Shown: piece by piece, positions 7,646 through 15,572 of the stretch
How positions within the stretch are numbered: position 1 is the first letter of the stretch
Layout of the letters: every line of letters begins with the position of its first letter
From: Caldifarciminota bacterium SM23_42
Lineage (GTDB): Bacteria > Hydrothermota > Tepidihabitantia > SM23-42
Direction: 5' to 3'
Assembly (NCBI GenBank): GCA_001303785.1
Contig: LJUJ01000026.1
Span: 1 to 33,871 of the forward strand
Length of the DNA: 33,871 bases
The notes under the pieces: model-generated
Databases searched by the model: none
The model's input: only the letters and a program-made list of their open reading frames with translations
Told to the model about the DNA's origin: nothing
Program-made: the position numbers and the translations under genes

Positions 7646-9265
7646 TTATTTCAGTAATACTACCTTTTCTATTTCTCTGTGGTTCGCGTTTTCCAAGTGC
7701 ACAAAATATACGCCGCTTCCCAGCATTCTGTTATGTTCGTCGCGACCATCCCACACCACTGATGACTGATGACCGATATCCGATGACGGTATATTCAGAA
7801 ACTTCACCACTCGGCCTGAAGCGTCGAATATTTTCAGAGCGACTCCCCCACTGTTATCGGCTATCTGAAATCTGATATCTGTCTGTTGGCTGAACGGGTT
7901 CGGGTGAATGTCGATCAACGAAACAGCGGCAATGTTAGCCAAATCGCTGTCCGCAATCCCAGTGATGTCGGTATTGATCATTACGACATCTCCGCCACTT
8001 CCCATAACATTGGCGTGGACATGCTTACCGCACGCAGTAGCGTAGCTGCCATCGCTCGATATATCCACGGAAAACATCGACCCAGGCATATCCACGGTAT
8101 AGTATACGTAAGGGGTGCTGTCTCGCCGGAATATGTGGACTTCTGGATTCAGGTTTGCATCATCCCCTAAACTGCCAACAATGAAGTATTTTCCGTCATC
8201 AGTGATATCAACATCCATAGGATCCTCCTGGTAGACGCCGCTGGAGAAGGGATAATCGTAGGTCCATAATGGAGTGGCGGAACCGACATCATGTACGACA
8301 ACCTTGAGTGTATTGAATGAGAGTGTATACCAGCAGGAGACGATTGTCGTGCCGTCGTTGGAGATGGCAATCGTGCTTGCGTAATAACTTGCTCCGGGGT
8401 TATATGCCCACAGGTTTTGATATGACGATCCGGTCCACTCCATGACTTGGAGAGTTGGCCAAGCATAGGCAATCAAGTTGCCGTCCCCGGAAATGTCCAT
8501 CGCATCATTGCTATAACCCATTGATATCTGGCCGCGTACGCTCAGAAGATCGCGGTCAAATACTACAATAGTGGCCAACGCAATGAATGCCGTGTATCGA
8601 CCATCCGAGTTAATCCTCACGTATCGGGGAAACCCCAAGCCAGAGGCTACATAATCAATTAAAGGAGTTGCTGAATCTGCATCGAACAGTAAAAGGTGAG
8701 CGTCAGTTCCAGGAGGAGCAGCGATAGCAGCAATGGTTGAGCCATCATCCGAGACCGCAATTGGTCCATACGATGACACGCTGTACCCGGCAAAACTAGT
8801 AGTCCAGTCTGGGATGCTATCCGGACCAGTCCACTTGATCACCGTCACTCCAGAGGCATCCTCATCAACAGCGGCCAAGGTGAAAGTATTGTCACCCGCA
8901 TCAGTGTAAAACTCGGTACCACTGTATCCCCATTCTGGCGCACCTCCTCCGCCCGATGCAAACAGTTCGGCTTCCTTCGGAGGGTTTAGATAGGTTCCTG
9001 CAAATACATGGCCACCCACGGTGTTGGATGTGGTATTATAAATAGCACTCGTTAAGTAGTGCGACCAAACCACTGCAGGGTCTTGTAACATCCTTACACT
9101 ATTAGTATGTGGTATCCCCTGTCGTTGGATTATTATCGGCCCATTCACAGTATGCTGCACGAACAGTGCTTCTTCCTGGAGTGAGCTCGCTGACAATGAC
9201 CACATACCAGCAATTAGGCATATCATTAGCCTCGACAGGAGTACTTCATTCCATTTTCGCTCCAT
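7646..9265 (-). CDS. Secreted WD40/PQQ-like beta-propeller protein with sorting domain
   Basis: 539 residues: hydrophobic signal (VLLSRLMICLIAGMWSLSASS), then about 400 residues of repeated blades with the pattern '.I.ISNDGTTIV..W' , 'AVSDDGSTIAAIA', 'DITDDGKYFIVGS', 'DISSDGSYATACG'. This is a seven/eight-bladed propeller of the WD40-like 'S.DG....' kind. The C-terminal about 80 residues (DIHPNPFSQQTDIRFQIAD ... VKFLNI ... WDGRD ... GSGVYFVHLE) are a FlgD-like sorting domain. SD AAGAAGGTG lies before the ATG, and a promoter is predicted at 9320-9292. The DNA of its sorting domain is nearly identical over 43 bases to that of the divergent protease gene at 9569. Likely cell-surface or secreted; ligand unknown. 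Confidence 0.85.
   Translation of the reverse strand: MERKWNEVLLSRLMICLIAGMWSLSASSLQEEALFVQHTVNGPIIIQRQGIPHTNSVRMLQDPAVVWSHYLTSAIYNTTSNTVGGHVFAGTYLNPPKEAELFASGGGGAPEWGYSGTEFYTDAGDNTFTLAAVDEDASGVTVIKWTGPDSIPDWTTSFAGYSVSSYGPIAVSDDGSTIAAIAAPPGTDAHLLLFDADSATPLIDYVASGLGFPRYVRINSDGRYTAFIALATIVVFDRDLLSVRGQISMGYSNDAMDISGDGNLIAYAWPTLQVMEWTGSSYQNLWAYNPGASYYASTIAISNDGTTIVSCWYTLSFNTLKVVVHDVGSATPLWTYDYPFSSGVYQEDPMDVDITDDGKYFIVGSLGDDANLNPEVHIFRRDSTPYVYYTVDMPGSMFSVDISSDGSYATACGKHVHANVMGSGGDVVMINTDITGIADSDLANIAAVSLIDIHPNPFSQQTDIRFQIADNSGGVALKIFDASGRVVKFLNIPSSDIGHQSSVVWDGRDEHNRMLGSGVYFVHLENANHREIEKVVLLK
7765..7807 (-). repeat. 43-base repeat in sorting-domain DNA (copy 1)
   Basis: Inverted relative to 11327-11369; the two copies differ at only two bases as far as I can align by eye. 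It encodes VKFLNIPSSDIGHQ of the sorting domain in this gene. See the finding on shared CTD DNA. Confidence 0.8.
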
Positions 9266-9291
9266 TTTTCACCTTCTTTTCTGTCGCTTTA

Positions 9292-9320
9292 AGTTTAGTT
9301 ACTCTACCGGGGGTTGTCAA
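9292..9320 (-). promoter_or_regulatory. Predicted promoter for the 7646-9265 propeller gene
   Basis: Minus strand TTGACA (9320-9315), 17-base spacer, TAAACT (9297-9292). The predicted start lies about 20 bases before the ATG at 9265, with the SD AAGAAGGTG between. Confidence 0.6.
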
Positions 9321-9568
9321 GGAATCACAGCATTAGCCGTGCATTGGTTCATTGATTGAAAAACACAAGCTTTCGCCGTACTACCGTTGGTATTACATAT
9401 AAAGAATTCACTTTCTCTAAGCCTTGACTCACATCGCATAATGAATACCATTGCAATAGACCGCATATGCCGGTGTACTGATTGACGTGTATGCCGGGAA
9501 TGAAACCTAAGAAGATTTACATACGTATTATATATTGGACGAGGCTATAAAGCAAAAAGGGGGATAAT
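9321..9568. other. Divergent intergenic region
   Basis: Lies between the divergently transcribed propeller (minus) and zincin (plus) genes. It must hold the plus-strand promoter of the zincin gene. The AT-rich stretch around 9520-9537 is a candidate -10 but I see no matching -35. No coding ORF is supported. An SD-like AAGGGGG lies at the right edge. Confidence 0.4.
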
Positions 9569-11488
9569 ATGAAGTGCCAACGGTTCATAGAGACACTGGG
9601 CGTGTCTTGTCTTGTTGTTCTTACATTACCTTGTATTGGTGCCGCCGAACTCATTCACGGCTCAGCCGATCCCGTCGAGGCATGGAATAGTGGTCATTAT
9701 TTTGTTGAAGAAGGACCCATTCGTCAGGCTACACTATATACTGACGGCTCGGTCCATCAACTCCCGACTCTAATCGTAACGTGGCCAGTGACAAACAGCG
9801 ATATGACAAATGTTTCCTTCGATGACTTTAGGAGAATGGTAATGACCTCACGTGAAGCATTTGGTAACGATCCAAATAAAATCGTGGTCAGCGGTGAAAT
9901 ATCACGTAACGGGTTGAATATTGTCTTCAATGTCTCCAGTCCTCCTCCGGGTGTTACTGCCGCGTTGGAATCCGTTGCAACGTACATCGAAAATGTGTTC
10001 AGCGATAGCGCCACCGTCACGATCAATATGAATTTTCAACCGCTTGGCCCTGGCATCCTTGGGATGGCAAGTAGTTCTATGGCGCCTGTTCCTTCCTGGA
10101 CTGATGCACGTAACTGTCTGATCAACGATATGGATGATGACGATTCCATGCAGCTCTGGTTACCATCAGGCAACACGATCCCGGTGCGCTACGAGTACAC
10201 CTTGCCGACAATCACCAATGAAGACCGCTGTTGGTTCAGAGTGGCAACATATAATGCTGCAATTGGCTATTGTCCCGGTGTTGCAGCTCAGATTACTTTC
10301 AATTCAACCATCACTTGGGACTGCGATCCAAGTGATGGTATCACGGGTTATTGCTTCCAGTCGGTGACTGCCCACGAGATAGGGCACGTGTTAGGCTTTG
10401 GCTGCGGTGCATGGATGAATTTTGATATAGAGGCGCTCGACATTTATCGCTTCCAATTTTCCGACAGCATATTTGATTACAACCCAGATGATTTGTACGA
10501 ATTCCAGACCACGGCACGCATGGTTGATGAATCCCCTGGAGACAACGATGTCATAAGCGATTTGATCAGTGTTGAATACCGCATGTCAGATGGGAGTCCG
10601 TATCAGTGTTCGCACTTTATGCAGAACGCCGTCAATGCTATCATGCAACCCGCGATAGGTTCCAGCCAAACATACTACCCCTGCTTCTATAGGGCTCCGG
10701 ATAGAATCATGTTCGACGCAATCGGGTGGGACTATTTACTTTCGTATTTTTTAGCAACCAGAACGCATCTTGGAAGTGGCACAATAGAAAGGAATCCTGA
10801 CTCATCATGGTACAGTCCGGGAACAGAAATCGAACTCACCGCAGTCCCGGATGTGGGATGGGAGTTTGTTAATTGGTTGGGTGACCTTTCCGGGAGTGAC
10901 AACCCGGATACTATAATCATGGACGACGACAAGACGGTATTGGCTTATTTTCAGACAGCGAATTGTACTCTGACAATATATACTGATGGAAATGGTTCAG
11001 TCATAAGAAATCCTGCTCTACCCTATTATCCAAGCGGAAGTGCGGTCGAACTTACTGCCGTTCCTGATACGGGTTGGGAATTCAGCCACTGGAGCGGTAA
11101 TCTATGGGGGTCTCAGAATCCGGATACGATTATCATGAACAATGACAAAACAGTGACCGCGCACTTCACACAGATGGGCATCGAAGAAATCTCTGGTGAT
11201 TTGGTCGCAGTAACATCTCTGGAAGTCTTTCCGAATCCGTTTAGTGATTTCACGGATATCAGATACCAGATATCGGATAACAGCAGAGAGGCCACTTTGA
11301 AAATAATTGATATTTCAGGTAGAATAGTGAAGCTTCTGAATATACCGTCATCCGATATCGGTCATCAGTTGTCAGTGAGTTGGGACGGAAGGGACTATAC
11401 AGGAAGAAAGGTTCCGACTGGTGTTTATTTTGTTAAACTCGAAACAACCGATGAAAAAATCACAAAACCGATACTCTTACTCAAATAA
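9569..11488 (+). CDS. Secreted HExxH zinc protease (NF038122-like) with two InlB-type repeats and sorting domain
   Basis: 639 residues: signal peptide (1-26, ..LPCIGAA); metalloprotease region to about 390 with the zinc motif HEIGHVLGFGC (H269, E270, H273); two tandem repeats (about 396-462 and 467-536) of the divergent InlB B-repeat kind, each with G.G...RNP, YY/WY.PG/SG..VELTAVPD.GWEF..W.G, NPDTIIM..DKTV.A.F; and a FlgD-like sorting domain (about 545-639, VFPNPFSDFTDIRYQISD... WDGRD ... GVYFVKLE). Metzincins carry His or Asp three residues after the Gly of the motif; here that position is Cys279, so a downstream residue (D286, E288 or D291) may complete the site. SD AAGGGGG precedes the ATG. 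A terminator follows at 11510. Confidence 0.85.
   Translation: MKCQRFIETLGVSCLVVLTLPCIGAAELIHGSADPVEAWNSGHYFVEEGPIRQATLYTDGSVHQLPTLIVTWPVTNSDMTNVSFDDFRRMVMTSREAFGNDPNKIVVSGEISRNGLNIVFNVSSPPPGVTAALESVATYIENVFSDSATVTINMNFQPLGPGILGMASSSMAPVPSWTDARNCLINDMDDDDSMQLWLPSGNTIPVRYEYTLPTITNEDRCWFRVATYNAAIGYCPGVAAQITFNSTITWDCDPSDGITGYCFQSVTAHEIGHVLGFGCGAWMNFDIEALDIYRFQFSDSIFDYNPDDLYEFQTTARMVDESPGDNDVISDLISVEYRMSDGSPYQCSHFMQNAVNAIMQPAIGSSQTYYPCFYRAPDRIMFDAIGWDYLLSYFLATRTHLGSGTIERNPDSSWYSPGTEIELTAVPDVGWEFVNWLGDLSGSDNPDTIIMDDDKTVLAYFQTANCTLTIYTDGNGSVIRNPALPYYPSGSAVELTAVPDTGWEFSHWSGNLWGSQNPDTIIMNNDKTVTAHFTQMGIEEISGDLVAVTSLEVFPNPFSDFTDIRYQISDNSREATLKIIDISGRIVKLLNIPSSDIGHQLSVSWDGRDYTGRKVPTGVYFVKLETTDEKITKPILLLK
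11327..11369 (+). repeat. 43-base repeat in sorting-domain DNA (copy 2)
   Basis: Partner of 7765-7807 in inverted orientation. It encodes VKLLNIPSSDIGHQ. The match continues more weakly on both sides. Confidence 0.8.
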
Positions 11489-11509
11489 TATGCACTAGGA
11501 CATGATACA

Positions 11510-11537
11510 GGGGAGTGATTAGTCTCACTCCCCTTTT
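11510..11537 (+). terminator. Rho-independent terminator after the zincin gene
   Basis: A perfect 9-bp stem GGGGAGTGA / TCACTCCCC (11510-11518, 11525-11533) with a 6-base loop is followed by TTTT (11534-11537), starting 22 bases after the stop codon. Confidence 0.85.
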
Positions 11538-11634
11538 CGTTACGACTCACAACAGCCAATTGTTTAAACGTCGCGGCAAGAGTAATCCGTAGTGACAATG
11601 AAGTAACTACTCATATGGAAATCCATCATTAAAT

Positions 11635-12309
11635 CTAAGTATTGATATTATCCACAATGTATTGGAGATGCCGTGCCCCCGTGCCGCAACACCCTCCAAG
11701 AATCTTTACACCGTAGCTTCGATTCAACTTGATCATCTCGTCGCCCCAATCAGAAATCTCCTCAACCTGAATAGTTGCGCTACCGTCCAGGTCCGCATGG
11801 TCGAGAGCTGAGGCATTTGCTTGAAAACCAATAAGACGGGACATGACCGATGTGGGTTGTTTGTGCGCATTGAGAGAAGATGGATAGGCACAATTAATCA
11901 TGTAACCGAGCGGCGGTTTGCCACAAGCGGCATCGATCTCGTCCACACAACGCTCAGGGCTGTTTCTGCCGAGAATCGCCCCCTCCCTGTTGATAACAAA
12001 ACTGATGACATAAGGAATACCTGTTTTCGCCATAGAAAGAGCCATGCCGGTTGCTTCTGGCAAAGTAGGTATGGTCGCGGCCAAGAGAAAATCCACACCT
12101 GGTTCGGCAAGCTTTTCAATCTGCCATGAATGAAAGTCATATGCTTTCTGCAATGAAAGCCCCTCAACTGGTTTATAACAGTCATTCTTGCAGCCAATCA
12201 AGCCAGCAACCAGAATGTTTTCTTCCCAAGAAAGCCACCTGGTTCTCAGTTGCTTCATGAAATTGACCGCGTCTTTGTTCACGTCACTCGATGCTCCTGC
12301 TTCTGACAA
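11635..12309 (-). CDS. N-terminally truncated homocysteine S-methyltransferase family protein (possible pseudogene)
   Basis: 224 residues matching the C-terminal three quarters of the BHMT/Hcy methyltransferase barrel. The zinc ligands are kept: the Cys of INCAYPSS and the pair in ILGGCCGTGARHL. PTLPEATGMALSM and PYVISFVINREG are also typical. Full-length members begin about 75 residues earlier with a DG.MGTEL strand, which is absent. A stop (TAG) lies 9 bases upstream of the TTG at 12309. In another frame just upstream, residues like FTNHTVNRS resemble the expected TNTFR.NR segment, suggesting a frameshift plus 5' loss. A GTG at 12285 preceded by GGAG is an alternative start. The missing 5' part would overlap the neighbouring promoter and gene, so this is probably a decaying remnant. 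Confidence 0.7.
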   Translation of the reverse strand: MSEAGASSDVNKDAVNFMKQLRTRWLSWEENILVAGLIGCKNDCYKPVEGLSLQKAYDFHSWQIEKLAEPGVDFLLAATIPTLPEATGMALSMAKTGIPYVISFVINREGAILGRNSPERCVDEIDAACGKPPLGYMINCAYPSSLNAHKQPTSVMSRLIGFQANASALDHADLDGSATIQVEEISDWGDEMIKLNRSYGVKILGGCCGTGARHLQYIVDNINT

Positions 12310-12410
12310 TCGCTCCTATTTACAGTGTGATTAGTGAACAACGGAACTACGATCTGGTTGGCACGGAGTTTAAACCCAACTGGTGCGGCAGCGACGATAC
12401 TCGATTCATC

Positions 12411-12438
12411 TTGACAGTGCTATTTTAGCCTATATAAT
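12411..12438 (+). promoter_or_regulatory. Near-consensus sigma70 promoter for the 12456 gene
   Basis: TTGACA (12411-12416), 16-base spacer, TATAAT (12433-12438), both hexamers perfect. The ATG at 12456 is 17 bases after the -10, so the leader is about 10 bases and there is no SD. Confidence 0.8.
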
Positions 12439-12455
12439 GTCTCAAGACACCAAGA

Positions 12456-13385
12456 ATGTATACACGAATCATGGCTATGATGACATTAGTTGCCGCGCTT
12501 AACACGCTCTCATCGGATACGATTCCTGGCCGAGACGGGTACGGCACATGGCATAACGGTGATTCATCCGATGTGCACACCAATGATCCCGGGGACCCGG
12601 TGTCCGTAAATACTACTTGTGGCGATGATCAACTCTTGGATGTACCTACTGAAAAGACACGGAATGTTGCCTTGGGTGTTGGGTTGCTGGCAGCAGAATA
12701 CACCATAGGACCCGTCATCGCATACAATACGTGGTGGCAGGAAGGATTTGTGTGGGACAATCCACTCAACCACATTGGCGAACGCGAGCCTTATTATGCC
12801 GATAACGCCTGGCATATTATCGGTTGCGTAGTGGTAACAGACTTACATTATTACGTAATGCATGACTGTTTCCGCTCGCGGCATGCCGTGCTCCTGGCTC
12901 CGTCCCTTACCCTCTTTACCTTCACCATCGTTGAGTGTCTCGATGCTCTCGAGAAAACGGGTAAATGGGAATTTTCTCTTGGGGACACGTGGGCTAATGT
13001 GATTGGTGTCGGTTTTTGGACGCTCAAACACTACTATCCCGATGCACCTGTGGATATCCGTGTCGGCATAAGAAAGTGGGGTGATGTCATAGATCTTTCT
13101 AAAGAAGCACTCACTGCAATTACGGATTTCGACAAGTTTCACGCAGAAAAATGGGACCACTACAGTATACTCAAAGTAGAGGGCATTTTCAGAGTCTACA
13201 AAGGGTTTTACTGCGGTGTTGCGATCTCGAAGAAAGATTCTCCTTCGATAGAAAATCTATGGGGGATCACGGCCGGCTGGGATGTTGTCAAAGGATTGCA
13301 GGGAATGGGATTTCGGAACTCGCTGCTAGAGACTATCAGCAAGTACGTTTCAGTACCTGTTTCGGTTACTTATTGGCTGGATTGA
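12456..13385 (+). CDS. DUF2279-like putative membrane/periplasmic protein
   Basis: 309 residues. It has a short hydrophobic start (MAMMTLVAALNTLSSDT after an alternative ATG at 12471), a segment VALGVGLLAAEYTIGPVIAYNTWW, and the core AWHIIGCVVVTDLHYYVMHD ... LAPSLTLFTFTIVECLDALE ... WEFSLGDTWANVIGVGF. The pattern of a hydrophobic helix ending in E.LDAL, then FS.GD..AN..G, resembles the DUF2279/YfiM group of predicted periplasmic or lipoproteins. I cannot confirm this without a profile search. The C-terminal 120 residues (GVAISKKDSPS, LWGITAGWDVVKG) could form a small barrel. It precedes psd/pssA by 54 bases and may share their transcript. No SD is visible at either start. Confidence 0.6.
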   Translation: MYTRIMAMMTLVAALNTLSSDTIPGRDGYGTWHNGDSSDVHTNDPGDPVSVNTTCGDDQLLDVPTEKTRNVALGVGLLAAEYTIGPVIAYNTWWQEGFVWDNPLNHIGEREPYYADNAWHIIGCVVVTDLHYYVMHDCFRSRHAVLLAPSLTLFTFTIVECLDALEKTGKWEFSLGDTWANVIGVGFWTLKHYYPDAPVDIRVGIRKWGDVIDLSKEALTAITDFDKFHAEKWDHYSILKVEGIFRVYKGFYCGVAISKKDSPSIENLWGITAGWDVVKGLQGMGFRNSLLETISKYVSVPVSVTYWLD

Positions 13386-13439
13386 ATTGATGAAGTGAGG
13401 ATTAGGTGTAACATATGATCGATCAACAAGAAAGTTGAT

Positions 13440-14168
13440 ATGTTCGTTTTATCGAAGATCGTGTCAGTCATATCAGAGCGTTTTGCAATAGCCAAGGAAG
13501 GTGCTCATATCGTACTACTGATGACTGCAGCGACTATTGTTATTTGGTGCGCAGCCGCGGCGGTGAATTCTAAGATTTTACTGTGCGGAGCAGTGCTGCT
13601 GACGATTATAACGGGTGGCGTATCATTCTTATTTAGAAACCCACGCAGAGCGGCTCGCGATTTAACGGACCTGGATATTATCTCTCCCGCAGACGGCAAA
13701 ATCGTTAGTATTATTCCGGTCACGGAATCAGGGTTCCTCAAGAAAGAGGCTTTACGAATAAGCATCTTTCTCTCTTTGCTCGATGTCCACGCCAATTGGA
13801 TTCCTGTAAGTGGTGTGATTAAGTATAAGAAAAAATCCGCCGGAAAATTTCTGCCGGCGTTTCTGGATAATGCGAGCATCCGCAACAAATGTGTCTCCAT
13901 TGGAATTGAATGTAATGACGGATTCCGCATGACCTTGGTACAGATTACTGGGTTTGTAGCAAGGAGGATCAAATGCCACCCGGAGCTGGGACAACGCGTC
14001 GATCGAGGAACTCGTTATGGAATGATCTATCTCGGATCACGTGTGGACATATTTGTCCCCCGCGATACTTCGCTCACGGTTCGAGAGGGAGATCGGGTTT
14101 ACGGCGGGATCACCGTCATCGGACAAAAGCACGATTCCCATGCAAAGAATAAAACTTCTCATTCCTGA
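13440..14168 (+). CDS. psd: Phosphatidylserine decarboxylase proenzyme
   Basis: 242-residue short-form enzyme that decarboxylates phosphatidylserine to phosphatidylethanolamine at the inner membrane. The N-terminus holds two hydrophobic segments (about 24-62). The self-cleavage site is G199-S200 in IYLGSRVDIFVP, where Ser becomes the pyruvoyl group; D84 (SPADGK) and H117 (LDVHANW) supply the processing triad. The C-terminal VREGDRVYGGITVIG is family-typical. No good SD precedes the ATG; instead a small hairpin (ATCAAC / GTTGAT, 13422-13439, 6-base loop) directly abuts the start codon and may modulate initiation. pssA overlaps its 3' end by 29 bases, so the two steps of PE synthesis are encoded together. 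Confidence 0.93.
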   Translation: MFVLSKIVSVISERFAIAKEGAHIVLLMTAATIVIWCAAAAVNSKILLCGAVLLTIITGGVSFLFRNPRRAARDLTDLDIISPADGKIVSIIPVTESGFLKKEALRISIFLSLLDVHANWIPVSGVIKYKKKSAGKFLPAFLDNASIRNKCVSIGIECNDGFRMTLVQITGFVARRIKCHPELGQRVDRGTRYGMIYLGSRVDIFVPRDTSLTVREGDRVYGGITVIGQKHDSHAKNKTSHS

Positions 14169-14907
14169 TCTACTCACCGGCCTCAACATCTGCATTGGGT
14201 TTATATGTATTATCCTTGTAATACAGGCACCACCTACGACGGGTGCTTCTCATCCCAATTACATATTATCTGCATGGCTCATAGTGATCGCCGGGTTGAT
14301 CGACATCTTGGACGGAGCGATAGCCCGATGGCTTGGGAAAACGGGGGCGTTTGGCATAGAATTTGATTCGATTGCCGATTTTACTGCTTTCGCAGTTGCA
14401 CCTAGCACACTCTTGTATGCGTACTTCTACAAGGGCCATTCCATTTTCTTTGCGTTAATTCCACTTTTCTACCTAGTATCGGCTGCCTACAGACTGGCTC
14501 GATTTAACACTAACGCGCTTGAATCGTCACGGAAGAAGATAATTGGTTTGGGAACACCAATATCAGCGATTATTGTTATCGCAACAGTACTGCTTGTTGC
14601 CAACTTGCAGGAACAGGGCGCCATACTGGAAATCTCTTCAAGCATAAGATCGGCTATAACTATCCTGATACTTTTTGTAACATCATTAATGATTTCACCC
14701 GTGGAGTTCATCACAGCTTATGAATATTGTTTCCAAAGTATCAGGCGTATAGTCCTACTTCTTGTCGCAATCCTCGCCCCACTGTTGCTGCTACGTTTTA
14801 GACTTCCAGCATTGAGTATTTTTCTGGTGGGCATACTCTATATCGCTGAGTCACTTGGTAGAGCGCTGTTGTGGAAAAGACCCTCGCAGAGGCGTAACAA
14901 AGCTTAA
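14140..14907 (+). CDS. pssA: CDP-diacylglycerol-serine O-phosphatidyltransferase
   Basis: 255 residues, polytopic. The CDP-alcohol phosphatidyltransferase signature is perfect: D58-G59-x2-A62-R63-x8-G72-x3-D76-x3-D80. The first residues (QRIKLLIPDLLTGLNICIGF) match the usual PssA start (N/T.LTL.N...G). It makes phosphatidylserine from CDP-diacylglycerol and serine, the substrate of the psd product. I take the ATG at 14140, not an in-frame ATG at 14041: the extra 33 residues are only psd in another frame, and the family starts at this point. The 29-base overlap with psd suggests translational coupling. It converges with the flavodoxin gene 83 bases away; no terminator is obvious in the gap. 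Confidence 0.93.
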   Translation: MQRIKLLIPDLLTGLNICIGFICIILVIQAPPTTGASHPNYILSAWLIVIAGLIDILDGAIARWLGKTGAFGIEFDSIADFTAFAVAPSTLLYAYFYKGHSIFFALIPLFYLVSAAYRLARFNTNALESSRKKIIGLGTPISAIIVIATVLLVANLQEQGAILEISSSIRSAITILILFVTSLMISPVEFITAYEYCFQSIRRIVLLLVAILAPLLLLRFRLPALSIFLVGILYIAESLGRALLWKRPSQRRNKA

Positions 14908-14990
14908 CCGGCACGACGCCGTAAAATACCATGCAAGCAATGTGATGTACTGAAGGAATCTGGTTAATTAACAGCATATAGTTGAGTATT

Positions 14991-15548
14991 TCAAGCTTCT
15001 GATTTCTTGATCTCCTTAACAAGTTGGACCGCGTCTTGTCGCAATTTTTCCAGATCCTCGTTGTTGGGACGGCCTCGAATGTCGCCTAATCTACCCCGTG
15101 TACTGCCTTCATCCCATCCATGGAATTCGCCGATAACGTACCACTCACCTACAATAGTGAAACCGAGGTGTTCGAAAAACTGCCCGGCATACAGAACTGC
15201 AGGCGTAGCCTCGCGAATACCAGTGTGGGGACCAGAATACGTACAGAAGATCAGGACGTTCCTACCCGGTACCCTAGGTGCCCCAACCTCCACAAGTCCT
15301 GTGTCGCCATATTCTCTGAACTTGTTAAGCAGGAATTTTTCAACGGGACTCGGTGGTCGCCAACCATAGGACGGAAACCCGATGCAGACCAAATCATAAG
15401 CGAAGAAATCAATGTCTTCTGCATCTTTAGCCTTCTTGAGCTGCCTGATTACAACGTCCGCTCCAGCTTCTTCCAAACCTTCCTGGATGGCGTATGCTGC
15501 TTTCTCAGTGTTCCCAGTTTTTGACCAGTAGACAATGATTGCATTCAC
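14991..15548 (-). CDS. Flavodoxin family protein
   Basis: About 185 residues. The start AIIVYWSKTGNTEKAA carries the FMN-phosphate loop (S/T-x-T-G-N-T), then DLVCIGFPSYGWRPPSP and VLIFCTYSGPHTG give the FMN isoalloxazine-contacting loops of flavodoxin-like folds. It is probably an electron carrier or NAD(P)H:flavin-type oxidoreductase domain. The reading frame opens at TTG 15554, but the GTG at 15548 has AGGA seven bases upstream and is the better start. It is downstream of phoA on the same strand with a 24-base gap and may be the last gene of that operon, although no functional link is clear. Confidence 0.85.
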   Translation of the reverse strand: MNAIIVYWSKTGNTEKAAYAIQEGLEEAGADVVIRQLKKAKDAEDIDFFAYDLVCIGFPSYGWRPPSPVEKFLLNKFREYGDTGLVEVGAPRVPGRNVLIFCTYSGPHTGIREATPAVLYAGQFFEHLGFTIVGEWYVIGEFHGWDEGSTRGRLGDIRGRPNNEDLEKLRQDAVQLVKEIKKSEA

Positions 15549-15572
15549 GAACAATTCCTAAACCAGGCTACA

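Noticed and set aside
14041-14139. N-terminal extension of pssA from an upstream in-frame ATG
   Set aside because: The extra residues are psd coding DNA in another frame, and the family starts at the ATG at 14140.
11635-14168. A methionine-cycle or phospholipid-methylation cluster
   Set aside because: The methyltransferase is truncated, on the other strand and behind a separate promoter; proximity to psd/pssA is probably coincidental.
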